DNA of 40,991 nt, taken from NCBI GenBank assembly GCA_016790425.1, contig JAEUPF010000087.1:1-40991 (forward strand), read 5' to 3'. This document shows, piece by piece, positions 16,429 through 24,508 of the stretch. Made by a program: the position numbers and the translations under genes. Below the pieces are notes generated by a model that saw only the letters and a list, made by a program, of their open reading frames with translations, was not told the origin of the DNA and ran no database searches. Positions within the stretch are counted from its first letter, which is position 1; each line of letters opens with the position of its first letter. This DNA comes from Rubrivivax sp. (GTDB lineage: Bacteria; Pseudomonadota; Gammaproteobacteria; Burkholderiales; Burkholderiaceae_C).

Positions 16429-18201
16429 ATGAACGCTGAGCTCAGCGCGCCTTCGGTGGCCACGCTGGCCAAGGGCGCGTTGCGCCGGCTGGCGCAGGCG
16501 CAGCAGGAACCCACGCCCGAGAACTACGCCCGCGCCTACGCCGACGAGATGGGCGGCCTGCCGGTGCGTGCGAAGGGCGCCGCCGCGACCACGCCACCCT
16601 GGCCAGCGCTGGTCGAACGGCTGGCGCGCAACCTCGAGCGCGGCGGCCGCCAATGGACCGTGGCGCGGCGCAAGGAGAGCCTCTTCCGCGTTCTCGACGG
16701 CAGCCGCAGCGACGAAGCCCGCCTGGCGCAACGGCTGGCGGCTTTGCTGCAGACCTGGGAAACCGACCGGGCGCTCGATGGCACCGTGGCCGCCGACGCC
16801 GCAGCGCCGCCGGCGAACGCGGCCCACGCTGCGAGCGGCACGAACGCAGCGAACGCCGCGAACGCCGCGAACACCGCGAACGCCGCGAATGGCACCCACA
16901 CGGCCGAGGCGGCCGGCGCAGCGACCTCCTCGCCGGCGGTTGCCGCCACCGCGGCAGCGCCCGCATCCGGGCGCCGCGCTGCGGGCGAAGATTCCACCGC
17001 CGTGGCCGCTGCGGTCATGCGCGCCCTCGGCGAGACGGTGGGCGCCGGACTGGGCGAAGCCGATGAGCGCGGCAGCGTGCTCTCGCGCCGCATCCACCGG
17101 CTGCTCGACGAGCGCACCCGCGACGCGATCGAAGCCGCCCCGGCAGCCGCGCCGCCGCCCGAACTGGCAGCTGCCTTCGGCGAGGCGAAGCGCTGGTTCG
17201 GCCAGCGGCACGAGTTCGTGCGCCAGCTGAAGGCCCTGTGCGGCGAGTTGTCCGAAGGGCTGGTCGAACTGTCCGAAGACGAGACCTGGTCGCGCGGCCA
17301 GTGCGAGGCGCTGCGCCTGCATCTGGGCAACGAGATCGACGTGCGCGGCCTGCGTGCGGCGAGCGCCATGCTCGCCGACACGCGTGCCCGCCAGGCCAAC
17401 GCCAAGCGTGGCCGCGAGGCCGCGCGCTCGGCACTGAAGCAGCTGCTGGCCGGCATGATCGGCGAGGCCGGCGCCTTGCAGCAGCACGCCGGCGGCTTCG
17501 AATCGGCCATCGAGCGCCATGCCGCGGCCGTCGAGGCCGCCGACAGCCTCGACGGCCTCACTTCGGTGGTGCAGGCGATGCTGGCCGACACCCGCGAGCT
17601 GCGCACGGCCGTGGGTGCCTCGCACGAGCGGCTGGTGCGCGACGGCCAACGGGCGGTGGAACTGGAGACGCGCGTGCGCGGCCTGGAAGCCGAACTCGGG
17701 CGCCTGGCCAACGAGGCCTGCACCGATGCGCTGACGCAGGTGGCCAACCGGCGCGGCCTGGAGCAGAGCTTCGCCGAGACGAGCGCGCGCGCCGCCGCGG
17801 CCGGCACGCCGCTGGCCGTGGGGCTGATCGACATCGACAACTTCAAGAAGCTCAACGACCGCCTCGGCCACGGCGCCGGCGACGTGGCGCTGAAGGCGCT
17901 GGCCGCGCAGGTGCGCAAGGGCCTCAGGCCCGGTGACGACGTCGCCCGCTACGGCGGCGAGGAGTTCGTCGTGCTGCTGCACGGGCTGGCCATCGCCGAG
18001 GCGCAGCAGGCCCTGACGCGGCTGCAGCGCAAGCTCTCGGCGAGCCTGTTCATGCACGAAGGCGAGGAGGTCTTCGTCACCTTCTCGGCCGGCGTCACCG
18101 AATGGCGCCCGGGCGAGACGATGGAGGCGGCCATCGAGCGCGCCGACGTCGGGCTGTACGAGGCCAAGCGCACCGGGAAGAACCGCACCTGCACCGCGTA
18201 G
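16429..18201 (+). CDS. Diguanylate cyclase with alpha-helical N-terminal region
   Basis: The 590-residue protein ends in a GGDEF-family domain (about 430-590) with the active motif GGEEF at 509-513 and an RPGD inhibitory site at the canonical five-residue distance. It should therefore make cyclic-di-GMP and be feedback-inhibited. The first 60 residues (TLAKGALRRLAQAQQEPTPENYARAY) resemble the N-terminal segment of DgcP-like cyclases, though I cannot verify this. Residues 125-190 are an Ala/Asn/Thr-rich low-complexity linker with NAA repeats, followed by helical, probably coiled-coil segments (about 240-425). No transmembrane segment is seen. It starts 17 bp after the previous gene and is likely in the same operon. 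Confidence 0.91.
   Translation: MNAELSAPSVATLAKGALRRLAQAQQEPTPENYARAYADEMGGLPVRAKGAAATTPPWPALVERLARNLERGGRQWTVARRKESLFRVLDGSRSDEARLAQRLAALLQTWETDRALDGTVAADAAAPPANAAHAASGTNAANAANAANTANAANGTHTAEAAGAATSSPAVAATAAAPASGRRAAGEDSTAVAAAVMRALGETVGAGLGEADERGSVLSRRIHRLLDERTRDAIEAAPAAAPPPELAAAFGEAKRWFGQRHEFVRQLKALCGELSEGLVELSEDETWSRGQCEALRLHLGNEIDVRGLRAASAMLADTRARQANAKRGREAARSALKQLLAGMIGEAGALQQHAGGFESAIERHAAAVEAADSLDGLTSVVQAMLADTRELRTAVGASHERLVRDGQRAVELETRVRGLEAELGRLANEACTDALTQVANRRGLEQSFAETSARAAAAGTPLAVGLIDIDNFKKLNDRLGHGAGDVALKALAAQVRKGLRPGDDVARYGGEEFVVLLHGLAIAEAQQALTRLQRKLSASLFMHEGEEVFVTFSAGVTEWRPGETMEAAIERADVGLYEAKRTGKNRTCTA
16843..16887 (+). repeat. 9-bp coding repeat (Asn-Ala-Ala) in the diguanylate cyclase gene
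   Basis: Five codon-aligned 9-bp units close to AACGCCGCG encode N-A-A (once N-T-A) at residues 139-153. They lie in the low-complexity linker between the N-terminal region and the helical segment. Copy changes would keep the frame. Confidence 0.85.
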
Positions 18202-18302
18202 CGCGGCGGCCTCGCGCGGCGCGCGGCCCGGCGCCCGGCGGGGCGATGTAAGCAAGTGCGACGGCCGCCGCCGCGCCGTCGCAGCGCGAAACACCTCGGC
18301 GA

Positions 18303-18325
18303 AGGCAGCGCCTCAAGCGCTGCCT
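18303..18325. terminator. Perfect hairpin downstream of the diguanylate cyclase gene
   Basis: AGGCAGCG and CGCTGCCT form a perfect eight-base-pair stem with a seven-base CCTCAAG loop, about 100 bp after the cyclase stop and 100 bp before the next ATG. No T run follows. It may be a weak terminator or a processing or regulatory hairpin in the leader of the next gene. Confidence 0.45.
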
Positions 18326-18425
18326 AGACTGCGACGAAAACGCAGGAACGCCTGGTAGCCGAAGGCCGGCACACGTGAAGCCGCCGCGGCCCTCGTGATC
18401 TTCGCTTTCCTGCCGACCTGCCCCG

Positions 18426-19262
18426 ATGTCGATCTTCCACCGCTGGCTGGCGCCGCTGCGCCATGGCGCCGCCGCCTTCTTCCGCCACGACGTGACGCTC
18501 AAGCGCGAGCGCGGCCAGTTGCACGTGGTGCTGGCCGAGCGCAAGGCGCCGCCGGCCAAGGGCGGAAGAGGCGACCACGGCGAGACCGAGCGCCGCCGCC
18601 GGCACGAGGAGACGATGCTCGTGCGCACCGAGCTGGCCGCGCTGCTGAACGACCTGCCCGAGACGCGCACGACGATGCGCCATCTCGTGTTTGTCGAGCA
18701 GGCCCTCGCGAAGAAGGGGTTGAAGGTCCTGCACAAGGTGCCGCTGCCGGTGCTCAAGCGCGCGCACGAGCAACTCGAGAACCTCGTCATCAACTGGTCC
18801 GCCGTCGGGCTGGCCAACCTGCGCTCGAAGATGGCGGTGGCGATCATCGACCGCGAACACATGGACCCCGACGCCGAGGCCGACGCCTACCGCACGGCGG
18901 CGGTGATCGACCATGGTGGCGGCGAGCCCGCCGCGACGGACCTGCCCGAGCTCAACGAACTGGCCGCGCTGTGCGAAGAAGGCGACAGCGACGCCGACGG
19001 TGCCGACCGCGGCGGCGCGGCCCGGCAACTGCCCGGCGACGAAGACGCAGCCCTGGCCGCCGCCTACGCGGCGCTGGGGGAGATGGCGCCGGCGACGCCC
19101 GAGACCTTCGACAACCAGGGCGCCCCGCGCGAGCGCTTCGTCGTGCAGTTGCAGGGCGAACTCGGTTCGGCCTCGGCACGGGCCTTGCGGGCGCTGGACT
19201 CGCGTTCGTTCGAAGACGAGGGTGACGCGCCCAGGATCAGCATCCGCGTGCTGGAGCCGTAG
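18426..19262 (+). CDS. Conserved-looking protein of unknown function
   Basis: I do not recognise a family. The 278-residue product is soluble, with no signal peptide or transmembrane helix. It opens MSIFHRWLAPLRHGAAAFF, has a charged region near residue 50 (Arg/Lys/Glu-rich), then a helical, conserved-looking segment (about 65-150) with ALLNDLPETRTTMRHLVFVE, KVLHKVPLPVLKRAHEQLEN and IIDREHMDPDAEA. An acidic Ala-rich stretch (about 165-225) precedes a compact C terminus, FVVQLQGELGSASARALRAL to SIRVLEP. Codon use matches the neighbours. It follows the diguanylate cyclase by 224 bp on the same strand and converges with a reductase gene. No function can be assigned. Confidence 0.8.
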   Translation: MSIFHRWLAPLRHGAAAFFRHDVTLKRERGQLHVVLAERKAPPAKGGRGDHGETERRRRHEETMLVRTELAALLNDLPETRTTMRHLVFVEQALAKKGLKVLHKVPLPVLKRAHEQLENLVINWSAVGLANLRSKMAVAIIDREHMDPDAEADAYRTAAVIDHGGGEPAATDLPELNELAALCEEGDSDADGADRGGAARQLPGDEDAALAAAYAALGEMAPATPETFDNQGAPRERFVVQLQGELGSASARALRALDSRSFEDEGDAPRISIRVLEP

Positions 19263-19296
19263 GCAGCCGACGCCGCCCGGCATGGCCGCGCTGGCC

Positions 19297-19314
19297 AGGG
19301 GCCGAGCGGCCCTT
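19297..19314. terminator. Hairpin between convergent unknown gene and reductase gene
   Basis: AGGGGCC and GGCCCTT form a seven-base-pair stem (one G-T pair) with a GAGC loop in the 61-bp gap between two convergent stop codons. Position and symmetry suit a bidirectional terminator, but a U tract is lacking. Confidence 0.45.
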
Positions 19315-19323
19315 GACGGGCCC

Positions 19324-20226
19324 TCAGGAAGCCGGCTTCTTCTGCTGCACCAGCAGGCCGATCGCGTTCCAGTCGAGTTCGCCGCGTCCGCTGTCGCACA
19401 GTTCACCGACCAGGCGCTCGGCCAGCGCCGCGCCTTGCAGCGCGGTGCCCCCGGCCCGGGCCGTCTCCAGCGCGATGCGCAGGTCCTTGCGCATCAGGCG
19501 CGCGCGGAAGCCGGGCTGCACGTCGCCGGCGATGATCCTTGGCCCGTGCTTCTCGAGCGCGAAGCTGCGCGCCGTGCCGTCCAGGAGCACCGCGCACATC
19601 GTCTGCGGATCGACGCCCTGCGACAGCGCCAGCGCGATGGCGTCGGCCACCCCCAGCATCGCGCCGGCCACGGCGACCTGGTTGCAAGCCTTCACGGCCT
19701 GGCCGGCGCCGATGCTGCCCACGTGCACGACCGCCTTGCAGAACGACTGCATCACCTCGCGGCAGGCTTGCACCGCCTCGGCAGTGCCACCGACCATGCA
19801 GCTCAGCGTACCGCTGTGTGCGCCTTGCTGGCCGCCGCTGACGGGTGCGTCGAGGTAGGTGACGCCCTGATGCGCCAGCCGTGCGGCGAAGCGGCGCGCG
19901 CTGGCCGCGGCAATGCTGCTGGTGTCGACGACGCAGGCGCCGGCCGCCAGACCGGCGGCGAGCCCCTCCGCCGCGAAGAGCACGTCCTCGACGGCCGCGT
20001 CGTCGGACAGGCACAGGAACACGAGCGGGCAGCTGCGCGCCAGCGCGGCCGGCGAGACCGACTCGCGCGCGCCCGCCTCGACCAGGGGCCGCGCCGCCTG
20101 CGCCCGCCGGGCGTAGACGTGCAGGCGGTGGCCGGCGCGCAGCAGGCACTGCGCCATGCCCGTGCCCATGACGCCCAGGCCGATGAAGCCGACCGGGGTG
20201 TCCTTGCCGAAAGGCGCTGCGGTCAT
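19324..20226 (-). CDS. NAD(P)-dependent beta-hydroxyacid dehydrogenase family reductase
   Basis: The 300-residue product belongs to the 3-hydroxyisobutyrate / tartronate semialdehyde reductase family. It has the N-terminal dinucleotide site VGFIGLGVMGTGMAQCLL. The substrate-binding motif DAPVSGGQQGAHSGTLSCMVGG lies near residue 118. The catalytic lysine is in GAGQAVKACNQV near residue 170. Length is typical. The start was set at 20226 (MTAAPFGKDTPVGFIG), because the open frame upstream is occupied by the tRNA-Ser region and shows no family residues. The exact substrate cannot be read from sequence. The neighbours (tRNA-Ser and apaH upstream on the same strand) do not indicate a pathway. Confidence 0.92.
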   Translation of the reverse strand: MTAAPFGKDTPVGFIGLGVMGTGMAQCLLRAGHRLHVYARRAQAARPLVEAGARESVSPAALARSCPLVFLCLSDDAAVEDVLFAAEGLAAGLAAGACVVDTSSIAAASARRFAARLAHQGVTYLDAPVSGGQQGAHSGTLSCMVGGTAEAVQACREVMQSFCKAVVHVGSIGAGQAVKACNQVAVAGAMLGVADAIALALSQGVDPQTMCAVLLDGTARSFALEKHGPRIIAGDVQPGFRARLMRKDLRIALETARAGGTALQGAALAERLVGELCDSGRGELDWNAIGLLVQQKKPAS

Positions 20227-20347
20227 TTCGCCCGCGTGCGGCCGATCGGGTCGTACGCCTCGGTGATCGCGGCGCGGTGCAAGGTCATGCGGTCGACTCC
20301 AAGGGGTGGCGGGCGAGCAGCCGAGTCCCACACACCGACACTTGCGC

Positions 20348-20435
20348 TGGCGGAAGCGGTGAGATTCGAACTCACGGACGGTTGCCCGTCGCCGGTTTTC
20401 AAGACCGGTGCCTTAAACCGCTCGGCCACGCTTCC
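20348..20435 (-). tRNA. tRNA-Ser, anticodon UGA
   Basis: The minus strand reads GGAAGCG at the 5' end, paired with CGCTTCC at the 3' end. The anticodon loop is CTTGAAA (anticodon TGA), with a long variable arm typical of class II serine tRNAs, a GTTCGAATC T loop and an encoded CCA at 20348-20350. Length is 88 nt. It sits between apaH (ending 49 bp upstream) and the reductase gene. A CAGAAT box 14 bp before its 5' end could be its -10 element. Confidence 0.97.
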
Positions 20436-20484
20436 GGGGTCAGGGCGCGATTCTGCCTGTGTCTCGCCGCCCAGGCAGCGCGCG

Positions 20485-21312
20485 TCAGGCGCCGGGCCTT
20501 TGCGCCTGCTCGCACGGCACCTGGACGATCTCGCGCCGGCCGCCGTCCACGCGCACCGCGGTGAGCTTGCCGCCCCAGACGCAACCGGTGTCGATGGCCA
20601 GCAGGTCGGGCCGCTCGACGAGCCCGAGCGTGCTCCAGTGGCCGCAGGCGATCGGCTGCCCGGCGCTGCGGCGGCCGGGCACGTCGAACCAGGGCCAATA
20701 GCCGCTCGGCGCGGCGCCCGCGCCTTCCTTGGTCTTCAGGTCGAGGTCGCCCGCGGGGGTGCAGAAGCGCATCCGCGTCAGCACGTTGACGACGAAGCGC
20801 CAACGCTCGGTGCCTTCCAGGGCCGTTGACCAGCGCACCGGCGTGTCGCCGTACATCGCGTGCAGGAAGCCGGGCAGGGCGGGGCCGCGCAACACCGAAG
20901 CCACCTCGCCGGCCAGTGCCAGCGTGTCCTCGGCGCGCCACTGCGGCACGACTCCGGCGTGCACGCACAGCCAGCCGGCCGCTTCGCAGGCAAGCGGCCG
21001 CGTGCGCAGCCATTCGAGGTGGGCGTCGCGGTCGCTGTCGGCCAGCACGTCGGCGAACGTGTCGCCGGCGTGCAGCGTGCGCGCGCCGTGCGCCACTGCC
21101 AGCAGGTGCAGGTCGTGGTTGCCCAGCAGGCAGGTGACGGCGCCATCGCCGAAGCCGCGCAGGCGCTTGAGCACCGCCAGGGAACCCGGTCCGCGGTTGA
21201 CGAGGTCGCCCAGCACCACGAGGCGGGCGCGCGAAGGCGAGAAGTCGATCTCGGCCAGCAGCCGCTCGAAGGCGCGGTCGCATCCTTGCAGGTCGCCGAC
21301 AAGGTGCAGCAT
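20485..21312 (-). CDS. apaH: Symmetrical bis(5'-nucleosyl)-tetraphosphatase ApaH
   Basis: ApaH cleaves Ap4A and related dinucleotides symmetrically into two ADP, and also removes Np4 caps from RNA. The 275-residue product has family length and the metallophosphatase motifs in order: VGDLQGC at residues 5-11, LGDLVNRGPGSLAVL, and LLGNHDLHLLA. Later family features are VHAGVVPQW, MYGDTPVRW, YWPWFDVPGR, ACGHWSTLGL and LAIDTGCVWGGKLTAVR. The ATG at 21312 (MLHLVGDLQG) was chosen from the family N terminus. The much longer open frame upstream is only the shadow of the divergent CorC-like gene. A 159-bp intergenic region separates the two divergent genes. Confidence 0.96.
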   Translation of the reverse strand: MLHLVGDLQGCDRAFERLLAEIDFSPSRARLVVLGDLVNRGPGSLAVLKRLRGFGDGAVTCLLGNHDLHLLAVAHGARTLHAGDTFADVLADSDRDAHLEWLRTRPLACEAAGWLCVHAGVVPQWRAEDTLALAGEVASVLRGPALPGFLHAMYGDTPVRWSTALEGTERWRFVVNVLTRMRFCTPAGDLDLKTKEGAGAAPSGYWPWFDVPGRRSAGQPIACGHWSTLGLVERPDLLAIDTGCVWGGKLTAVRVDGGRREIVQVPCEQAQRPGA

Positions 21313-21471
21313 CTCAGCGCCATGGCCCCGTGCGGGAGCGGCGAGCGAGGCGGACGTGAAGGCAGGGCACGCATCGATTCTGCTACGCTGCCGCCCCCCG
21401 CAACGTTCCTCCGCCGGGCGCCGCCGTCGCCAAAGCCCTGGGCCGACAGCCGCGCGCCACGCGCGGTGCGC

Positions 21472-22806
21472 ATGGAATCCACGCTCCTCGTCCTGCTGAT
21501 CCTGATCAACGGCCTGTTCGCGATGTCGGAGATGGCCTTGTCGGCCAGTCGCAAGGCGCGCTTGCAGGTGATGGTCGAGGCCGGCGAGAACGGCGCCCAG
21601 GCGGCGATGGACCTGCACGAGCACCCGACGAAGTTCCTCTCCACCGTGCAGATCGGCATCACCTCGATCGGCATCCTCAACGGCATCGTCGGCGAAGCGG
21701 CGTTCGCCGAGCCGCTGGCGCGCTGGCTGGCGCAGCACTCGGGCCTGGGGGCCGTTCCGGCCGGCTACACCGCCACCGGCCTCGTGGTGCTGCTGATCAC
21801 CGTGCTCACCATCATCTTCGGCGAGCTGGTTCCCAAGCGGCTGGGCCAGCTCTACCCGGAGACGGTGGCGCGCATCGTCGCGCCGCCGATGATGGCGCTG
21901 TCCACCGCCACGCGGCCGCTGGTGAGCCTGCTCAGCTTCGCCACGCAGGGCGTGCTGCGGCTGGCCGGCATCCGCGAAGACGCCGCGCGCGCCGTCACGC
22001 AGGAGGAGATCGCCGCCAGCCTGGAAGAAGGCGTCGACGCCGGCGTCATCGAGCAGCAGGAGCACCAGATGGTGCGCAACGTCTTCCGCCTCGACGAGCG
22101 GCAGATCGGCTCGATGATGATCCCGCGCGCCGACGTGCAGTGGCTGGAGCTGGAGCAGCCGCTGGAGACGCTGTTGCAGCGCGCCACGGACAGCGGCTAC
22201 ACGCGGCTGCCGGTGTGCCGCGGCTCGCTGGACGACGTGGTCGGCGTGCTCGGCCTGCACCGCCTGCTGCCGCCGCTGGCGCGCGGCAGGAAGCCCGACA
22301 TCGCGGCGCTGATCGAGCCGCCGGTGTTCGTTCCCGAGACGCTGTCGGGGATGGAGCTGCTGGAGCATTTCCGCAAGAGCAACGCCGAGCTCGTCTTCGT
22401 CGTCGACGAGTACGGCGCGGTGCAAGGCGTCATCACCGAGCGCGACCTGCTCGAGGCGATCACCGGCGAGTTCTCCACGCCCGCCGACGAGGACGGCGCC
22501 TGGGCCGTGCGGCGCGCCGACGGCAGCTGGCTGATGGACGGGCTGATCCCGGTGCCCGAGCTGAAGGACCGCCTCGAGATCAAGGAGCTGCCCGAGGAGG
22601 ACCGCGGCCGCTACAACACGCTGGCCGGCATGATCATGTTGCTGCTGGGCCGCCTGCCGCGCACCGCCGACGCGGTGCAATGGGACCGCTGGCGTTTCGA
22701 GGTCGTCGACCTCGACGGCAAGCGCGTCGACAAGGTTCTCGTGTCGGCGCTCGAAGACGCCGCCGCCTCGGCCCCGCTTCCCCACGCTCCAGGAGAGACC
22801 CCTTGA
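21472..22806 (+). CDS. CorC/HlyC-type integral membrane protein (DUF21 + CBS pair + CorC_HlyC domain)
   Basis: The 444-residue protein has an N-terminal DUF21/CNNM membrane domain (about 1-190) with LLVLLILINGLFAMSEMALSAS, TVQIGITSIGILNGIVG and LTIIFGELVPKRLG. A pair of CBS domains follows (about 205-335), with SMMIPRADVQWLE, YTRLPVCRGSLDDVVGVLG and LVFVVDEYGAVQGVITERDLLEAI. A C-terminal CorC_HlyC domain (about 350-435) has WLMDGLIPVPELKDRL and RYNTLAGMIMLLLGRLP. Such proteins are often labelled hemolysins, but they are more likely divalent cation transporters or their regulators. Start ATG 21472 places the first helix at the N terminus. Its stop overlaps the SapC-family start as TTGA. Confidence 0.93.
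   Translation: MESTLLVLLILINGLFAMSEMALSASRKARLQVMVEAGENGAQAAMDLHEHPTKFLSTVQIGITSIGILNGIVGEAAFAEPLARWLAQHSGLGAVPAGYTATGLVVLLITVLTIIFGELVPKRLGQLYPETVARIVAPPMMALSTATRPLVSLLSFATQGVLRLAGIREDAARAVTQEEIAASLEEGVDAGVIEQQEHQMVRNVFRLDERQIGSMMIPRADVQWLELEQPLETLLQRATDSGYTRLPVCRGSLDDVVGVLGLHRLLPPLARGRKPDIAALIEPPVFVPETLSGMELLEHFRKSNAELVFVVDEYGAVQGVITERDLLEAITGEFSTPADEDGAWAVRRADGSWLMDGLIPVPELKDRLEIKELPEEDRGRYNTLAGMIMLLLGRLPRTADAVQWDRWRFEVVDLDGKRVDKVLVSALEDAAASAPLPHAPGETP
22791..22796 (+). promoter_or_regulatory. AGGAGA ribosome binding site that fixes the TTG start of the SapC-family gene
   Basis: AGGAGA lies 6 bp before TTG 22803 and inside the last codons of the preceding gene. It is among the best Shine-Dalgarno sequences in the window. 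It supports TTG rather than any later ATG as the initiation codon. Confidence 0.75.
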
Positions 22807-23615
22807 TCAACCCGCAACTGCACCGCCAGGCCGTGGCGCTGGACCACCAGCAGCACCGCCAGCTCAAGGTCGACTTCCCCGTCACCGACTGGACCGTGGC
22901 CGAGGGGCTGAACGCCATCTTCGTGGCCGCCACCGAGTTCACCGACGTGTCCCGCGAGTATCCGATCGTCTTCGTGCGTGCCGGCAAGGGGACCGACGGG
23001 CGCGACCTGGTGGCGCCGGTGGCCGTGCTCGGCGTGCTGCCGGCGCAGAACCTGTACGTCCAGGGGCCCGAAGCCGGCACCGGCGCGCGCGGCTGGCGCG
23101 CCAGCTACAAGCCGGCCGTGCTGCAGGCGTACCCGTTCTGCATCGGCCGCGTCGACGACGAGCGCTTCGCCGTGTGCGTCGACATGGCCTGGAAGGGCCT
23201 GGGCAACGATCGCGCGCTGCCGCTGTTCGAAGCCGACGGCCAGCCGGCGCAGGTGCTCAAGGCCATGCAGCAGCACCTCGAACTGCTCGAAGGCGAGATC
23301 CAGAACACGCGCCGCTTCGGCGAGCGCCTGCTCGAGCTCGAGCTGCTGCAGGACAGGCGCTTCGACGCCACGCTGCCCGACGGCCGCAGGCACTCGGTGG
23401 ACGGCTTTCTCACCATCGACCAGGACAAGGTCCTGAAGCTGTCCGACAGCGTGATCGGCGAGCTGCACAGGAACGGCATGCTCGGCCTCATGCACCTGCA
23501 CTGGGCATCGCTTGGCTTGATGCGGCTGCTGGTGGACTGGCACCTGCAGCGCGAGCAGGCGGCCGCCGCCGCTCAGGCGCCGGCGGTGCCGCCGCAGACC
23601 GGACAGCCCTCCTGA
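22803..23615 (+). CDS. SapC family protein
   Basis: The 270-residue product matches the SapC family (named from a Campylobacter S-layer locus), whose biochemical role is not established. The sequence shows FPVTDWTVAEGLNAIFVAATEFTD, EYPIVFVRAGKG, VAVLGVLPAQNLYV, RASYKPAVLQAYPF and DGFLTIDQDKVLKL, the linear order seen in this family. There is no signal peptide or transmembrane helix. Translation probably begins at TTG 22803, overlapping the previous stop by four bases (TTGA) with AGGAGA 6 bp upstream, so it is likely coupled to the CorC-like gene. Its last 43 bp overlap the convergent moeB gene, since SapC ends at 23615 and moeB at 23573. Confidence 0.88.
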   Translation: MINPQLHRQAVALDHQQHRQLKVDFPVTDWTVAEGLNAIFVAATEFTDVSREYPIVFVRAGKGTDGRDLVAPVAVLGVLPAQNLYVQGPEAGTGARGWRASYKPAVLQAYPFCIGRVDDERFAVCVDMAWKGLGNDRALPLFEADGQPAQVLKAMQQHLELLEGEIQNTRRFGERLLELELLQDRRFDATLPDGRRHSVDGFLTIDQDKVLKLSDSVIGELHRNGMLGLMHLHWASLGLMRLLVDWHLQREQAAAAAQAPAVPPQTGQPS

Positions 23616-24442
23616 CGCGCGAGCAGCACCTCGTCCCATCGCATCGCGCGCGCGTCGAGCATCAGCAGCCGCCCGGCCAGCGAAGGGCCCACGCCGGTCA
23701 GCAGCTTCAGCGCCTCGGCCGCCTGCACGGTGCCGATGATGCCCACCAGCGGCGCGAAGACGCCCATCGTCGAGCACGCCGTCTCCTCGTAGGTGGCGGT
23801 GGGCGGGAACAGGCACGCGTAGCAGGGCCGCTGGCTGTCGCTCTCGCGCGCCAGGCCCGGGCGACGGTCATAGACCGAGACCTGGCCGTCGAAGCCGATC
23901 GCGGCGCCGCTCACCAGCGGCTTGCCGGCGCGCACGCAGGCGGCGTTCACCGCCTGCCGGGTGGCGAAGTTGTCGCTGCAGTCGAGCACCACGTCGGCTT
24001 CGGCCACCCACTGCGCCAGCGCCGCGGCGTCGGCGCGCCGGCGCAAGGCGCGCACCTGCACGTCCGGGTTGATGGCGGCGATCGTCTGCCGCACCGAGTC
24101 GGTCTTCGGCAAGCCCAGGCGCGACAGGTTGTGCGCCACCTGTCGCTGCAGGTTGGTGAGGTCGACGGTGTCGTCGTCGACGATCGTGAGCCTGCCGACG
24201 CCGGCCGTGGCCAGGTACAGCGCCACCGGCGAACCGAGCCCGCCGGCGCCGATGACGAGCGCGTGCGAGGCGAGCAGCCGGCGCTGGCCCTCGATGCCGA
24301 TGTCGTCCAGCAGCAGGTGGCGCGAGTAGCGCAGAAGCTGCTCGTCGCCGAGCGAATCGGCGGCCTCGTGCCCGCGCGCTCCCGCCCGGTCGCCGCGGGC
24401 ACCGCGCTTGCCGTTGTCGCTGCCGTCGTCCATGGCGGCCAT
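23573..24442 (-). CDS. moeB: Molybdopterin-synthase adenylyltransferase MoeB (ThiF/HesA family)
   Basis: MoeB adenylates the C terminus of MoaD in molybdopterin synthesis; ThiF and HesA relatives do the same for other sulphur carriers. The 289-residue product has YSRHLLLDDIGIEGQRRLL, the nucleotide site VIGAGGLGSPVALYLATAG, IVDDDTVDLTNLQRQ, VLDCSDNFATRQAVN and the zinc tetracysteine pairs CYAC and CPVC. EETACSTMGVFAPL is also typical. The N-terminal 30 residues are charged and not conserved. ATG 24442 is used, with ATG 24433 as alternative. It is divergent from a TonB receptor, and tungstate-type ABC genes lie 2.4 kb away, which fits a molybdenum/tungsten theme. A ThiF role cannot be excluded from sequence. 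Confidence 0.9.
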   Translation of the reverse strand: MAAMDDGSDNGKRGARGDRAGARGHEAADSLGDEQLLRYSRHLLLDDIGIEGQRRLLASHALVIGAGGLGSPVALYLATAGVGRLTIVDDDTVDLTNLQRQVAHNLSRLGLPKTDSVRQTIAAINPDVQVRALRRRADAAALAQWVAEADVVLDCSDNFATRQAVNAACVRAGKPLVSGAAIGFDGQVSVYDRRPGLARESDSQRPCYACLFPPTATYEETACSTMGVFAPLVGIIGTVQAAEALKLLTGVGPSLAGRLLMLDARAMRWDEVLLARQEGCPVCGGTAGA

Positions 24443-24508
24443 TGTCGTTGCCTGTCGGCGGGCTTGCCCTAGCTTGGCGGAGTGCGACGCACCCGCATCA
24501 TTCGCGCC

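Noticed and set aside
20223-20429. Small minus-strand ORF starting MAERFKAPVLKTG
   Set aside because: It is a translation of the tRNA-Ser gene and its flank. The same spurious peptide is produced wherever this tRNA is read as protein.
20348-20435. tRNA-Ser as an integration site for a mobile element
   Set aside because: There is no integrase, no repeated tRNA 3' end and no shift in base composition on either side; the neighbours are ordinary core genes.
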